Positions 37,170-45,169 of a stretch of 64,000 nt of DNA are shown one piece after another; the first letter of the stretch is position 1; the number at the start of each line of letters is the position of its first letter. Source of the DNA: an uncultured Clostridia bacterium. GTDB lineage: Bacteria; Bacillota; Peptococcia; Peptococcales; Peptococcaceae. Below the pieces are notes generated by a model. It saw only the letters and a program-made list of their open reading frames with translations, did no database searches and had not been told where the DNA came from. The DNA is taken from contig CALXUG010000004.1 of assembly GCA_944391625.1 (NCBI GenBank), positions 1 to 64,000 of the forward strand, written 5' to 3'. Both the position numbers and the translations under genes were made by a program.

Positions 37170-37198
37170 AGTATAGCATATGCAAAACTAGTTTGCAA
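37170..37198 (-). promoter_or_regulatory. Antisense promoter, unit 3
   Basis: On the minus strand: TTGCAA, 17-bp spacer, TATACT. Confidence 0.75.
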
Positions 37199-37392
37199 TA
37201 TCCCCGATGGGAGTTTCTATCATAAATATTGCAGCACACTTAGTTCCGTAAAAATTCCCCTCTCTTACTTAATTAGTATAACAGAAAAAGATATGCTTAT
37301 TGAGCATATTTCACTATTTAGTATAAGTATTTGCTAATTGGAATGATGAATGTTAGAATTTACTTGTAAAAATGAAAGAAAGGGAGAAGAAC

Positions 37393-37932
37393 ATGAACAA
37401 AAATGTATTGATTATTTCGACCAGTCCCCGTAAAAATGGGAATTCGGAAATTTTAGCAGATGCGTTTGCCAAAGGTGCTGCGGATGCAGGACATCAGGTT
37501 GAAAAAGTTAGCCTGTATGATAAAACCATCAACTTCTGTAGGGGGTGTCTTAGCTGTCAGAAAACAGGACGCTGTGTAATTCACGACGATGCAGATACCA
37601 TTGCTCAAAAAATGCTGACGGCTGATGTGCTGGCGTTTGCTACACCAATCTATTATTATGAAATGTCTGGCCAGATGAAAACTATGTTGGATCGTGCCAA
37701 TCCCTTATATTCACTGGAATATGCATTTCGTGATGTGTATTTGCTGGCTGCGGCAGCAGAAGCGGAAGACAGTGCGATAGATGGTGCTGTTCATGGTCTG
37801 CAGGGCTGGATTTCCTGTTTCCCCAATTCTCGTCTTGCCGGAACCGTGTTTGGCGGCGGTGTAGATGCAGCTGGTGTTATCAAGGGGCATCCGTCTGTCA
37901 AGCAGGCGTATGAGATGGGAAAAGGCATTTAA
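37393..37932 (+). CDS. Flavodoxin-fold NAD(P)H-dependent (FMN) oxidoreductase
   Basis: 179 residues. The N terminus VLIISTSPRKNGNSEILADAF is the FMN phosphate-binding loop of the NADPH-dependent FMN reductase family. CRGCLSCQKTGRC is the cysteine cluster common in iron-sulfur flavoprotein relatives, and PIYYYEMSGQMKTMLDR is the second family motif. ATG 37393 follows AAAGGGAGAAG. It precedes an iron-containing alcohol dehydrogenase; both could reduce reactive carbonyls or quinones, but the substrate is unknown. Confidence 0.85.
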   Translation: MNKNVLIISTSPRKNGNSEILADAFAKGAADAGHQVEKVSLYDKTINFCRGCLSCQKTGRCVIHDDADTIAQKMLTADVLAFATPIYYYEMSGQMKTMLDRANPLYSLEYAFRDVYLLAAAAEAEDSAIDGAVHGLQGWISCFPNSRLAGTVFGGGVDAAGVIKGHPSVKQAYEMGKGI

Positions 37933-38021
37933 CCCTGGAAACGGCAATGTAACTGTGACCTTTTCGGTGGCAGAATCATAATATAAAGGTTGATTTTTGT
38001 TTAATAAGGAGGAGTATCGTT

Positions 38022-39188
38022 ATGTTAGGCAATTTTAGTTACAGCAATCCTACAAAGTTATATTTTGGTGAAGACTCTTTGCAGTTTCTCAATGAAGAAC
38101 TGCCCAAATACGGTAAGACTATACTGCTGACTTATGGCGGCGGTTCGATTAAAGCAAATGGCATCTATGACAAAGTGGTTGAGATTTTAAAGGCAAATGG
38201 AAAACAGATTGTAGAGGACGGAGGGGTTATGCCCAATCCTACTGTTCAGAAGCTGTATGAAGGCTGCAAACTGGCAAAAGAGCATAATGTGGACCTGATT
38301 CTCGCCGTGGGCGGCGGCTCGGTCTGCGACTATTCTAAGGCCGTTTCCGTTTCCGCATACTGCGAGGAAGATCCATGGGAAAAATATTATATCCGCATGG
38401 AAGATGTGGACAATAAAATTATTCCTGTCGGCTGTGTTTTGACTATGGTCGGCACCGGGTCAGAGATGAACGGCGGCGCTGTCATTACCAATCATGAACA
38501 AAAGCTCAAAATCGGTCATATATTTGGCGACAATGTGTTCCCCAAATTTTCTATTCTAAATCCGGTATTTACTTATACACTGCCGCAGTATCAGATGGTG
38601 GCCGGAATTTATGATATTATGAATCATATTACAGAGCAGTATTTTTCCGGCGAAGATGACAACACCTCCGACTACATTATGGAGGGGCTGATGAAATCCT
38701 TGATTCATTCCAGCCGGATTGCTTTGGAAAATCCAACCGATTATGAAGCCCGCAGCAATATCATGTGGACTGCAACCTGGGCCTTAAATACATTGGTGGC
38801 GCAAGGAAAATCTACCGACTGGATGGTACACATGCTTGGGCAGTCGGTGGGTGCTTATACCGATGCTACCCATGGGATGACTCTTTCTGCTGTTTCCATG
38901 GCGTATTACCGCTATATTTGTCCATACGGCCTTGCCAAATTTAAAAGATTTGCTGTAAACGTATGGGATGTGGATTGCAGCGGCAAATCTGATGAACAGA
39001 TTGCAGCCGAAGGACTGGAACGTATGGAAGCGTGGATGAAGGAACTGGGTCTGACCATGAATATCAGCGCTCTGGGTGTGACAGAAGATATGCTGGAAGG
39101 CATCACAGAGGGTGTTTTCGTTATGGATGGCGGATACAAGGTGCTGGATCACAGCGAGATTATGGAGATTTTACGAGCCAGCATGTAA
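38022..39188 (+). CDS. Iron-containing alcohol dehydrogenase (YqhD/BdhA-like)
   Basis: 388 residues; NAD(P)H-dependent reduction of aldehydes. GGGSVCDYSKAVSV is the dinucleotide-binding region and NHITEQYF plus DATHGMTLSAVSMAYY carry metal-ligand histidines. Its closest look is the NADPH-dependent butanol dehydrogenase / YqhD group. RBS AAGGAGGAG. 89 bp after the flavoprotein, with which it may be transcribed. Confidence 0.92.
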   Translation: MLGNFSYSNPTKLYFGEDSLQFLNEELPKYGKTILLTYGGGSIKANGIYDKVVEILKANGKQIVEDGGVMPNPTVQKLYEGCKLAKEHNVDLILAVGGGSVCDYSKAVSVSAYCEEDPWEKYYIRMEDVDNKIIPVGCVLTMVGTGSEMNGGAVITNHEQKLKIGHIFGDNVFPKFSILNPVFTYTLPQYQMVAGIYDIMNHITEQYFSGEDDNTSDYIMEGLMKSLIHSSRIALENPTDYEARSNIMWTATWALNTLVAQGKSTDWMVHMLGQSVGAYTDATHGMTLSAVSMAYYRYICPYGLAKFKRFAVNVWDVDCSGKSDEQIAAEGLERMEAWMKELGLTMNISALGVTEDMLEGITEGVFVMDGGYKVLDHSEIMEILRASM

Positions 39189-39255
39189 TGATGATTTACC
39201 ATATGCTGATAGATAGTTATTTTTGCAGTATGCGTTTTTGATAAAAATTATATAG

Positions 39256-39302
39256 ATAGCCCCGTTTTTTCATTTGTTTGCTGGAAAAAGCGGGGCTATT
39301 TA
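39256..39302 (+). terminator. Terminator after the alcohol dehydrogenase
   Basis: AGCCCCG.TTTTT pairs with AAAAA.CGGGGCT, with AT-rich flanks. Confidence 0.75.
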
Positions 39303-39762
39303 TATAGCCAGTAAGAAGAAATCGCCTGCTTGTTGAGTGGGAATAATACAACTAAAATTATTGTATCAAAAAATTAGGCTGCATGATAAAAAAGAAAAAG
39401 TTACAAAATATAAGAACGATATTAAAAATGTAGCTAAAATATAACTTTGATAAATTTTAGTGATGATACATATTGTAAAATCTATAGTATAATGGTAAAA
39501 AATGCACTGAACGGTGTTTTGTATCAATTTTCTTGGTAATATATAGTTTATTGTTAAAAAATTGGGAACATAAAACATAGAACGGGGAAAGCGATTAAAG
39601 TACATAATTGACAACATGATCATATAAAATTATGGCATTGATATGAGGGGATAGCATATAGATGGTTATAATGGCTGATGATCGTAACATAATCGCGTGA
39701 GGCAGCAAGTGAACATATTGGAGGTTATGGGATAACTATTTAATCAGAAGAAGGGAGCTATT
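39303..39762. other. AT-rich intergenic region
   Basis: About 460 bp, very AT-rich, no supportable gene. A TTGACA at about 39608 could serve the XRE gene, but its -10 is unclear. Confidence 0.45.
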
Positions 39763-40116
39763 ATGATTTACACAAATGAAATGGAACAGAATAATAATAC
39801 GGAGAGGCCGTCTGATAAATTGTTGTCAAAACAGGATTTCTTTTTTGACAGATCGGAGCTAGATATGCAGAGAACTCGCGGTGTGGATGTATTGATTAGT
39901 AATTTGAAACGGTACAGAAAAAATTACAAATTATCTCAAGAAGAGCTGGCAGCCAGATCAGAGTTAACGACTCGCTGTTATGGGCAGATTGAACGAGGCG
40001 AAGTGCAGCCCAGATTAGAAACCTTGGATAAACTTTCTTATGGAACAGGGTTGAGTTTGGCTGTATTATTAACAGAAAATTTTGAATTTCCTGTACAATT
40101 GGAATTAGATTTGTAA
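39763..40116 (+). CDS. XRE-family helix-turn-helix regulator
   Basis: 117 residues. Residues ~45-105 are a Cro/C1-type HTH (LKRYRKNYKLSQEELAARSELTTRCYGQIERGEVQPRLETLDKL). The N-terminal 40 residues are polar and unassigned. ATG 39763 follows AGAAGGGAGC. It stands alone, with a strong terminator behind it. Its target is unknown. Confidence 0.85.
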   Translation: MIYTNEMEQNNNTERPSDKLLSKQDFFFDRSELDMQRTRGVDVLISNLKRYRKNYKLSQEELAARSELTTRCYGQIERGEVQPRLETLDKLSYGTGLSLAVLLTENFEFPVQLELDL

Positions 40117-40141
40117 GGGAATTTGATTGTAACATATTGAT

Positions 40142-40183
40142 AGGAAGAAAACTCCATTGCCGACGGTTTTCTTCCTATTTTTT
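40142..40183 (+). terminator. Terminator after XRE gene
   Basis: Perfect AGGAAGAAAAC/GTTTTCTTCCT stem, then ATTTTTT. The 69-bp repeat abuts its T tract. Confidence 0.9.
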
Positions 40184-40184
40184 A

Positions 40185-40253
40185 TTGCTTTCGGTAGTTT
40201 CGTGATGAAATAGCGAACAAGTAACTTGATTCAAGTCTGCTGTGAATGCTTAT
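40185..40253 (+). repeat. 69-bp repeat, copy 1
   Basis: TTGCTTTCGGTAG... matches 43115-43183 with a few mismatches. Here it directly follows a terminator T tract; there it directly follows the 3-prime end of a group II intron. Confidence 0.9.
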
Positions 40254-40362
40254 ATGAAAGCAGCATACAAGAAATTGACAGATAGCCGTCCCGTTCCGAA
40301 AATAAGTCACACAAGGCAGGCAAATGTTAGTGCGCTTATCTGTCTTGTGCAGCGTTGGAATA

Positions 40363-40773
40363 TCAGTATGGGTTGGAAAAGTTGCACAGTTGCATAGCGA
40401 CCCCATCGCTCATACGCTGGAAACCATGTTTTTCATAAAATGCAGCATTTTTGCTTTCTTCAGGCATGATTTCAATATACAGATAATCTTTATATTTCTC
40501 CTTTGCCATTTCCATCAGCGTTCCGGCAATTCCTTGTCCTTGATAGTCCGGATGAACCAGAACATAGTGCATATAAGCAAGCATCTCGCTGTCATCTAAA
40601 AGCCGCACCAGTCCCACAAGCCGATCGCCATCCCATGCTGTTAGTACGGTAGAGGAATTGAGCAATGCCTTGTATAAACGGGAGGGGTATTTTCCCGATA
40701 CCCAACCGACAGATAGAAATAAATCCTGTATGGATTGTTGTGTGAACTTTTTTTCGTCAGTATAAGTAATCAT
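40363..40773 (-). CDS. GNAT family N-acetyltransferase
   Basis: 136 residues. The acetyl-CoA motif is VHPDYQGQGIAGTLM (Q/RxxGxG/A type), followed by YIEIMPEESKNAAFYEKHGF. The N-terminal FLSVGWVSGKYPSRLYKAL block is common in a clostridial GNAT subgroup. The acceptor substrate is unknown. ATG 40773 with AGGATTT upstream. Next to a broken HxlR regulator that may have controlled it. Confidence 0.88.
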   Translation of the reverse strand: MITYTDEKKFTQQSIQDLFLSVGWVSGKYPSRLYKALLNSSTVLTAWDGDRLVGLVRLLDDSEMLAYMHYVLVHPDYQGQGIAGTLMEMAKEKYKDYLYIEIMPEESKNAAFYEKHGFQRMSDGVAMQLCNFSNPY

Positions 40774-40788
40774 AGTTTGAAATCCTTT

Positions 40789-41171
40789 CTATGTTTGATT
40801 TCGGTAATCACATTTTTGACATTGCGGCAAAGAATGTTCGGTATTCTTATGGTGATATAATCCTGCCCATTGGCAAATGCTTTGCAGGATTGGAACTACG
40901 GATTTTCCTTTATCCGTAAGATCATATTCTACGTGGGCGGTATTTCGTTGAATTGATGTCGAATGATAATTCCATCTGCCAATAACTCTTTTAATGTAGC
41001 CGCCAGCACAGCGTCTGTTATATTACTCATTTCCCGGCGTAAAACGCTGTACCGTAATGACTTCTTTTCCGCGAGCACACAAATAATACGAGATTTCCAT
41101 TTCCCACCAAATATTTCAAGTCCGTATTCGAGCGGGCAGCGTATATCTTTTTCAAGTTTTGGTTTATACAT
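40789..41171 (-). pseudogene. HxlR-family regulator with a frameshift
   Basis: The frame from ATG 41171 encodes an HxlR winged helix (CPLEYGLEIFGGKWKSRIICVLAE...LRREMSNITDAVLAATLKELLADGII) and stops after NEIPPT near 40929. Dropping one frame at about 40932 restores the family C terminus (HVEYDLTDKGKSVVPILQSICQWAG) to a stop at 40789. This is a single-base deletion in a PPH codon run or a sequencing error. Intact length would be about 127 residues. RBS TTAGGAGTTG. Confidence 0.8.
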
Positions 41172-41175
41172 TATT

Positions 41176-41361
41176 TCAACTCCTAACGATATTCCATGTA
41201 TAATAGAGCAGGAAAAGACCAAAGAGTAAATTAATTGCTTTATAGTGCTTTGTGTACCAAATTTTGTTGTCGTGTTTATTGTCCAAATATTTTCGGGACC
41301 GGGGGGGATAGGAGCTAATTGTCATATATCCCAGCATTGCCCCTAAAAGCGATAGTGTCAT
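41176..41361 (-). CDS. Small hypothetical membrane protein
   Basis: About 61 residues from ATG 41361 (GAGAGGA upstream); an ATG at 41385 is possible. An N-terminal hydrophobic stretch (MTLSLLGAMLGYM) and a C-terminal one (INLLFGLFLLYYTW) flank a basic middle. It lies 4 bp upstream of the HxlR pseudogene on the same strand. No family recognised. Confidence 0.4.
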   Translation of the reverse strand: MTLSLLGAMLGYMTISSYPPRSRKYLDNKHDNKIWYTKHYKAINLLFGLFLLYYTWNIVRS

Positions 41362-41542
41362 TTTGATAATTTCCTCTCTGATCATGTGATTTCATTATAC
41401 GATGTAAGCTTTTTCAATACAAGTTACTATGAAATTTATTAGTAACTCATAAATCAACCAATATCTTTTACAGCGAAAGCTGTAATGTTATGCTTGTATC
41501 AAGCTTATAAAAGCTACCATAAAGAAAAAAGGAGCAATCAAA

Positions 41543-41833
41543 ATGAAAGTAAATGCTTATTTGGAAATCACAATGAAAATCGACAATGCAAATCGTCCGG
41601 CAGCCGCAAAGGTTTATACCGACTATCGCCAGCCGTTTCTTGACACGATTGAAGGAGCGTTGACAAAGGAGCTGCTTGTCCGTGATGAAGATGTGCAGGT
41701 GCTTCACGGGTTTGACAATGTGGAGCATGCACAGGCTTATCTCTCCAGCGCTATGTTCCAGAATGATGTATTCGTAGGGCTGAAACCGCTTTGGAGCGCA
41801 GATCCCGATGTGAAGATTTATACCGTTGCGTAA
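41543..41833 (+). CDS. Small alpha/beta protein, possibly ABM/dimeric barrel-like
   Basis: 96 residues, ATG after AAAAAAGGAGC. The pattern MKVNAYLEITMKI...FDNVEHAQAYLSSAMFQND resembles antibiotic-biosynthesis-monooxygenase-like ferredoxin folds, which act in small-molecule oxidation or degradation. The match is by eye and weak, so no function is claimed. It is divergent from the HxlR cluster, which often regulates such genes. Confidence 0.6.
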   Translation: MKVNAYLEITMKIDNANRPAAAKVYTDYRQPFLDTIEGALTKELLVRDEDVQVLHGFDNVEHAQAYLSSAMFQNDVFVGLKPLWSADPDVKIYTVA

Positions 41834-41870
41834 TAAAATGCATAATTACTATTAATACAATTTTTAAAAT

Positions 41871-41991
41871 AGCAAATCCAGCCGGAGCAGCGGGCAGTCA
41901 AGATGAACGGGCTATGCCCGCCGCCTACTGCCCCGTCCGGCTTTGCAAATGGGTAATCAAAGGGCGACGGCAAACAATGCTGTCGCCCTTT
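41871..41991 (+). repeat. 121-bp structured repeat, copy 1
   Basis: AGCCGGA/TCCGGCT outer stem, GGGCAGT/ACTGCCC middle stem and a GGGC/GCCC tip, followed by a 12-13-bp terminator-like stem AAAGGGCGACGGC / GCTGTCGCCCTTT. Nearly identical to 43917-44037, same orientation. Confidence 0.93.
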
Positions 41992-42019
41992 ACGATTATT
42001 CAAGAAAGGAGACGTTTCT

Positions 42020-42109
42020 ATGATGAACGGGCGTGCAAATGCTGATGTGGAAGAACACGTTAAACGAAAGTTGATAGAAAGTCTTATGAAGTTTAGGTTT
42101 GACCGTTGA
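42020..42109 (+). CDS. Possible 29-residue peptide
   Basis: ATG 42020 with AAGGAGACG upstream encodes a charged helix-like peptide (MMNGRANADVEEHVKRKL...). It follows the 121-bp repeat by 28 bp. It could be a truncated N terminus of a mobile-element gene. Not recognised. Confidence 0.3.
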   Translation: MMNGRANADVEEHVKRKLIESLMKFRFDR

Positions 42110-42181
42110 GCGTGGATTTTAAGAATAAACTATGGTAGAATAAAGCCAGTAACAAATTTGAATTAAAGGGAGGACACTTTT

Positions 42182-42556
42182 GTGAAAAAATTTGTATTGT
42201 TAGTTTGTATGCTGGCACTTACTTTCTCTCTAACTGCATGTGGTACAGACTTTAATGGTAGCCGGACAGGTAGCGATAGTGAATTTATTATGGAGTATAG
42301 TGTGTTGAATACAACGGACACCCAGGAATTAACTGTTGAATCTGGCGATACCATTCAGGCAAAAATTGTGGTTAAAAAAGGTAGCTTAGCAATAAAAATT
42401 CAAAAAGATGGAGAAGAACCTATATATGAAAGCGATGGTATTTCTATATCTAATGAGTTTGATGTTGAAATTGATGAAAGTGGAACATATACAGTTGAAG
42501 TAACAGGAAAAAAGGCAAAGGGAAGTGTCAGTTTTGTAGTGGAAAATAATCCATAA
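42182..42556 (+). CDS. Predicted lipoprotein
   Basis: 124 residues. Lipoprotein signal KKFVLLVCMLALTFSLTAC with the lipobox cysteine at position 20. The mature part is beta-rich (ELTVESGDTIQAKIVVKKGSLAIKIQKDG) and ends VEVTGKKAKGSVSFVVE, an immunoglobulin-like or EMAP-like pattern. GTG start with AAGGGAGG. Function unknown; attached to the outer face of the membrane. Confidence 0.75.
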   Translation: MKKFVLLVCMLALTFSLTACGTDFNGSRTGSDSEFIMEYSVLNTTDTQELTVESGDTIQAKIVVKKGSLAIKIQKDGEEPIYESDGISISNEFDVEIDESGTYTVEVTGKKAKGSVSFVVENNP

Positions 42557-42618
42557 ACTTTCATTTTGTAAGTAAATACGATTAAATATCCGCCGCCCAT
42601 CACAGCGCCCCATAGAAG

Positions 42619-42653
42619 CAGTAAATCTGAAAAAAGGTTTGCTGTTTTTTTTT
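42619..42653 (+). terminator. Terminator at the intron insertion site
   Basis: CAGTAAATC pairs with GGTTTGCTG (two G-U), then nine T. The group II intron begins two bases later. Confidence 0.8.
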
Positions 42654-42654
42654 A

Positions 42655-43114
42655 GTGCGCCCAGCATGTGCGCAGTCTAAAGGGTGAAAGTCCCGAAGCC
42701 GTCCCGTAGCGGGAAGGCAATAGTGGAACCTCAAGGGTGGAGTGTTACAAACTGGCGAAGATGGAGAAATTACTAAAAAGCATCGATGCATGGATGAGAA
42801 GAAGAATTCGCATGAATATCTGGAAGATGTGGAAGAAAACACGAACTAGATATACAAATCTTGAGAAACTGGGAATCAGCCATGAAAATGCAGGGGCCTT
42901 CGCAAATAGAAGAAAAGGCTGCTGGAGATTATCCAGTAGCCCGACTTTGCAAGCAGCCCTCTCTAACAAGCGATTAGAGAAAGCAGGCTATTTGTTTTTC
43001 AATTGTTATTACAAATCTGTAAAAGTATAAACTATGGAACCGCCGTATACCGAACGGTACGTACGGTGGTGTGAGAGGTCGGCTATTCAACTAATGAATA
43101 GCCTCCTACTCGAT
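42655..43114 (+). mobile_element. Internally deleted group II intron
   Basis: The 5-prime end GTGCGCCCAGCATG and AAAGGGTGAAAGTCCC are the group II intron start and domain I. The 3-prime part has the domain V-like GTACGTACGGTGG and a domain VI hairpin GGCTATTCA/TGAATAGCC, ending CTACTCGAT. Only ~460 bp remain where ~2 kb is normal, so most of domains I-IV is gone. It sits just after an intrinsic terminator, the habit of class C introns. Confidence 0.85.
42737..43030 (+). pseudogene. Group II intron reverse transcriptase/maturase, C-terminal remnant
   Basis: The frame contains the maturase X-domain tail: LKSIDAWMRRRIRMNIWKMWKK, LEKLGISHENAGAFANRRKG, SPTLQAALSNKRLEKAGYLF. The RT finger/palm (including the YADD motif) is missing. 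Only about 90 of ~430-600 residues remain, inside the deleted intron. Confidence 0.88.
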
Positions 43115-43183
43115 TTGCTTTCGGTAGTTCTGTGATGGAATAGCGAACAAGTAACTTGATTCAAGTCTGCTGTGAATGCTTAT
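43115..43183 (+). repeat. 69-bp repeat, copy 2
   Basis: Begins at the intron 3-prime boundary; matches 40185-40253. The similarity stops at GCTTAT in both copies. Confidence 0.9.
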
Positions 43184-43269
43184 GTGCGGTAAAGTAACAC
43201 AAAAGAATTTGAAAGACAGTATCCTACTATTCCGTACAAAGAAACGCCAACAAAACTTTGCAAATATAA

Positions 43270-43319
43270 TTGACAAGTAAACTTGGTAATGCTATTATGA
43301 TAATACCAAGTACGCTTGG
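43270..43319 (+). promoter_or_regulatory. Promoter with two XRE-type operators
   Basis: TTGACA-17 bp-TATTAT (43270-43298). One CAAG-TAAA-CTTG dyad overlaps the -35 and spacer (43274-43286) and one CCAAG-TACG-CTTGG dyad lies after the -10 (43306-43319). Probable autorepression by the XRE protein at 43693. Confidence 0.75.
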
Positions 43320-43343
43320 CAATTTAGTCTGGAGGTTTCTATT

Positions 43344-43679
43344 ATGGACAAGGAAAAAATTTTAGCAAAAAGCAGAGCAGAAAATAAGAACAAGGATGTA
43401 TACGAGCAAGAAGTCTTAAAACAGGCAAGTAATAACGCAGTTATAGTTCAAATGATTTTGGCGGCTATCTTTTTCGTGACGCAGATATTTGTTGGCGGAG
43501 GTATCAACTGGGGGTTATGGGCACTTGTTTTTAGTACAAATATGACGACTAACTGGGTGAAATATATTAAACTTCACCGTAAGCACGAGCTTGTGATAGC
43601 AATCACCTATACGATATTGGTATTCATAATGTCTGGATACTACATCTATGAACTGATTGTATCTTCCACGATTTTGTAA
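43344..43679 (+). CDS. DUF6442-like membrane protein
   Basis: 111 residues. A polar, charged N terminus (EKILAKSRAENKNKDVYEQEVLKQAS) is followed by about three hydrophobic helices (IVQMILAAIFFVTQIFVGG, INWGLWALVFSTNM, LVIAITYTILVFIMSGYYIYEL). Such proteins are commonly paired with a small XRE regulator, as here. Function is unknown. ATG 43344 with CTGGAGG; the XRE gene begins 13 bp after its stop. Confidence 0.8.
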   Translation: MDKEKILAKSRAENKNKDVYEQEVLKQASNNAVIVQMILAAIFFVTQIFVGGGINWGLWALVFSTNMTTNWVKYIKLHRKHELVIAITYTILVFIMSGYYIYELIVSSTIL

Positions 43680-43692
43680 AGCGGTGGAATTT

Positions 43693-43905
43693 ATGGATGA
43701 TAAGTTGGTATTAAAAAATCATTTGAAAGAAGCAAGAGCAGAATACAAACTCTCTCAAACTCAGCTTGCCGAAATGGTGGGTGTCTCTCGTAATACCATT
43801 AGTTCGATTGAAACGGGGCAGTTTAACCCCACGGCTAAGCTTGCACTCATTTTGTGTATTGCTCTTGATAAAAAGTTTGAGGATTTATTTTATTTTTCTG
43901 ATTAA
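43693..43905 (+). CDS. Cro/C1-type regulator
   Basis: 70 residues, almost entirely HTH (LKEARAEYKLSQTQLAEMVGVSRNTISSIETGQFNPTAKLALILC), ending FEDLFYF as is typical for this family. ATG 43693 is preceded by a weak GGTGG, so it is probably coupled to the membrane protein. Likely binds the CCAAG-N4-CTTGG sites upstream of the pair. Confidence 0.88.
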   Translation: MDDKLVLKNHLKEARAEYKLSQTQLAEMVGVSRNTISSIETGQFNPTAKLALILCIALDKKFEDLFYFSD

Positions 43906-43916
43906 ATATCGTAAGT

Positions 43917-44037
43917 AGCAAATCCAGCCGAAGCAGCGGGCAGTCAAGATGAACGGGCTATGCCCGCCGCCTACTGCCCCGTCCGGCTTTGCAAATGGGT
44001 AATTAAAGGGCGACAGCAAACAATGCTGTCGCCCTTT
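43917..44037 (+). repeat. 121-bp structured repeat, copy 2
   Basis: Same stems as 41871-41991. One change (AGCCGAA) weakens the outer stem, whereas the terminal stem AAAGGGCGACAGC/GCTGTCGCCCTTT becomes perfect. It sits 12 bp after the XRE gene and may act as its terminator. Confidence 0.93.
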
Positions 44038-44097
44038 GTCACAATGCAGTATTTAAGGCTGTATCGTTATCTGAATCAGTGAAAGCAGATGAGCATT

Positions 44098-44991
44098 TTA
44101 TTGAATATGGTTGGTCAGCTGCCCGATTTGTTCAATTTCACAGGTAACGGTATCGCCGGGTTTCAAAAAGTTTGGCGGTTCAAATCCCATGCCCACACCG
44201 GCCGGTGTCCCCATGGCAATGATAGTGCCGGCTTTTAAGGTCATGCCCTGGGACAATTCGGAAATCACATGGGCAATATCGAAAATCAGCAGGTTGGTAT
44301 TGCTGTCCTGCCGCAATTGACCGTTGACATAGCTTTTAATGGCCAGTTCCGGCGGTGTTTGAAATTCATCAATGGTAACGATACAAGGCCCCAATGGGGT
44401 AAAACCGTCCAAACTTTTGCCAAAATACCATTGTTTGTGTCTGGTTTGCAAATTGCGCGCGCTGACATCATTCATAATGGTGTAGCCGAATACATAATCG
44501 TAGGCCTGTTCCCGACTGACATTTTTTGCATCTTTGCCGATGATAACCGCCAGTTCCACTTCATAGTCCAGACTGTCCACCAGCTGCTGGCAGGCCGGTA
44601 TGATGCCGCCATGGGCTACCGCCTCATTTACCCGTTTGGAAAAATAGATAGGGTAGGGCCGTTCGCCGCCAAAGGCTTCTTTTTTATATCGGGCCGATTC
44701 CTCTGCATGGGCCAAATAGTTGATGCCCAAACAAATAATATCCTGCCGGGGATGGGTGATGGGCGCACAGGCAATGACGCCGTCTTTTTTCAGAAACCGG
44801 AGTTCCTCCTTGCGGCTGGCCAGATTTAAAATTTGCAGCTCTGCCGGCGTGATTCTGGTAATCAGGTCGGTCATATCAGAAAAATCCATATCAAACTGAC
44901 TGAGTGGATAAAGGAGCTCCTCATTGTATGCATAACCGATGGCCAGTTCCTCTTTTCCGGTATCTTTTGTTTTGTAGGTATAAAACTTCAT
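44098..44991 (-). CDS. Fumarylacetoacetate hydrolase family protein
   Basis: 297 residues. The C-terminal FAH domain has IICLGINYLAHAEE, the metal-binding LDYEVELAVIIGKDAKNVS and GTPAGVGMGFEPPNFLKPGDTV. The N-terminal ~70 residues form the small extra domain. Family members hydrolyse or decarboxylate acylpyruvates and related dicarbonyls; the substrate here is unknown. ATG 44991 follows GGAGGAATTTCC. Confidence 0.92.
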   Translation of the reverse strand: MKFYTYKTKDTGKEELAIGYAYNEELLYPLSQFDMDFSDMTDLITRITPAELQILNLASRKEELRFLKKDGVIACAPITHPRQDIICLGINYLAHAEESARYKKEAFGGERPYPIYFSKRVNEAVAHGGIIPACQQLVDSLDYEVELAVIIGKDAKNVSREQAYDYVFGYTIMNDVSARNLQTRHKQWYFGKSLDGFTPLGPCIVTIDEFQTPPELAIKSYVNGQLRQDSNTNLLIFDIAHVISELSQGMTLKAGTIIAMGTPAGVGMGFEPPNFLKPGDTVTCEIEQIGQLTNHIQ

Positions 44992-45122
44992 CAGGAAATT
45001 CCTCCGAAACATAAAAATAAATTCAGAATAAATTTATTATACTTTTTTTTCCAGAAATACGCAAGAGGGAGTACATATGGTTTATGACGTAACTATTTAT
45101 ACATAGTTGAAACCGAAAGGGA

Positions 45123-45166
45123 AACAGTTCATACCGTTTTACAAAGAAAAACAGCATGAACTGTTT
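45123..45166 (-). terminator. Inverted repeat after the GNAT gene
   Basis: AAACAGTTCA/TGAACTGTTT, a perfect 10-bp stem, lies 4 bp beyond the minus-strand GNAT stop. On the minus strand an internal ACAG/CTGT with T run could terminate. Confidence 0.5.
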
Positions 45167-45169
45167 GGA

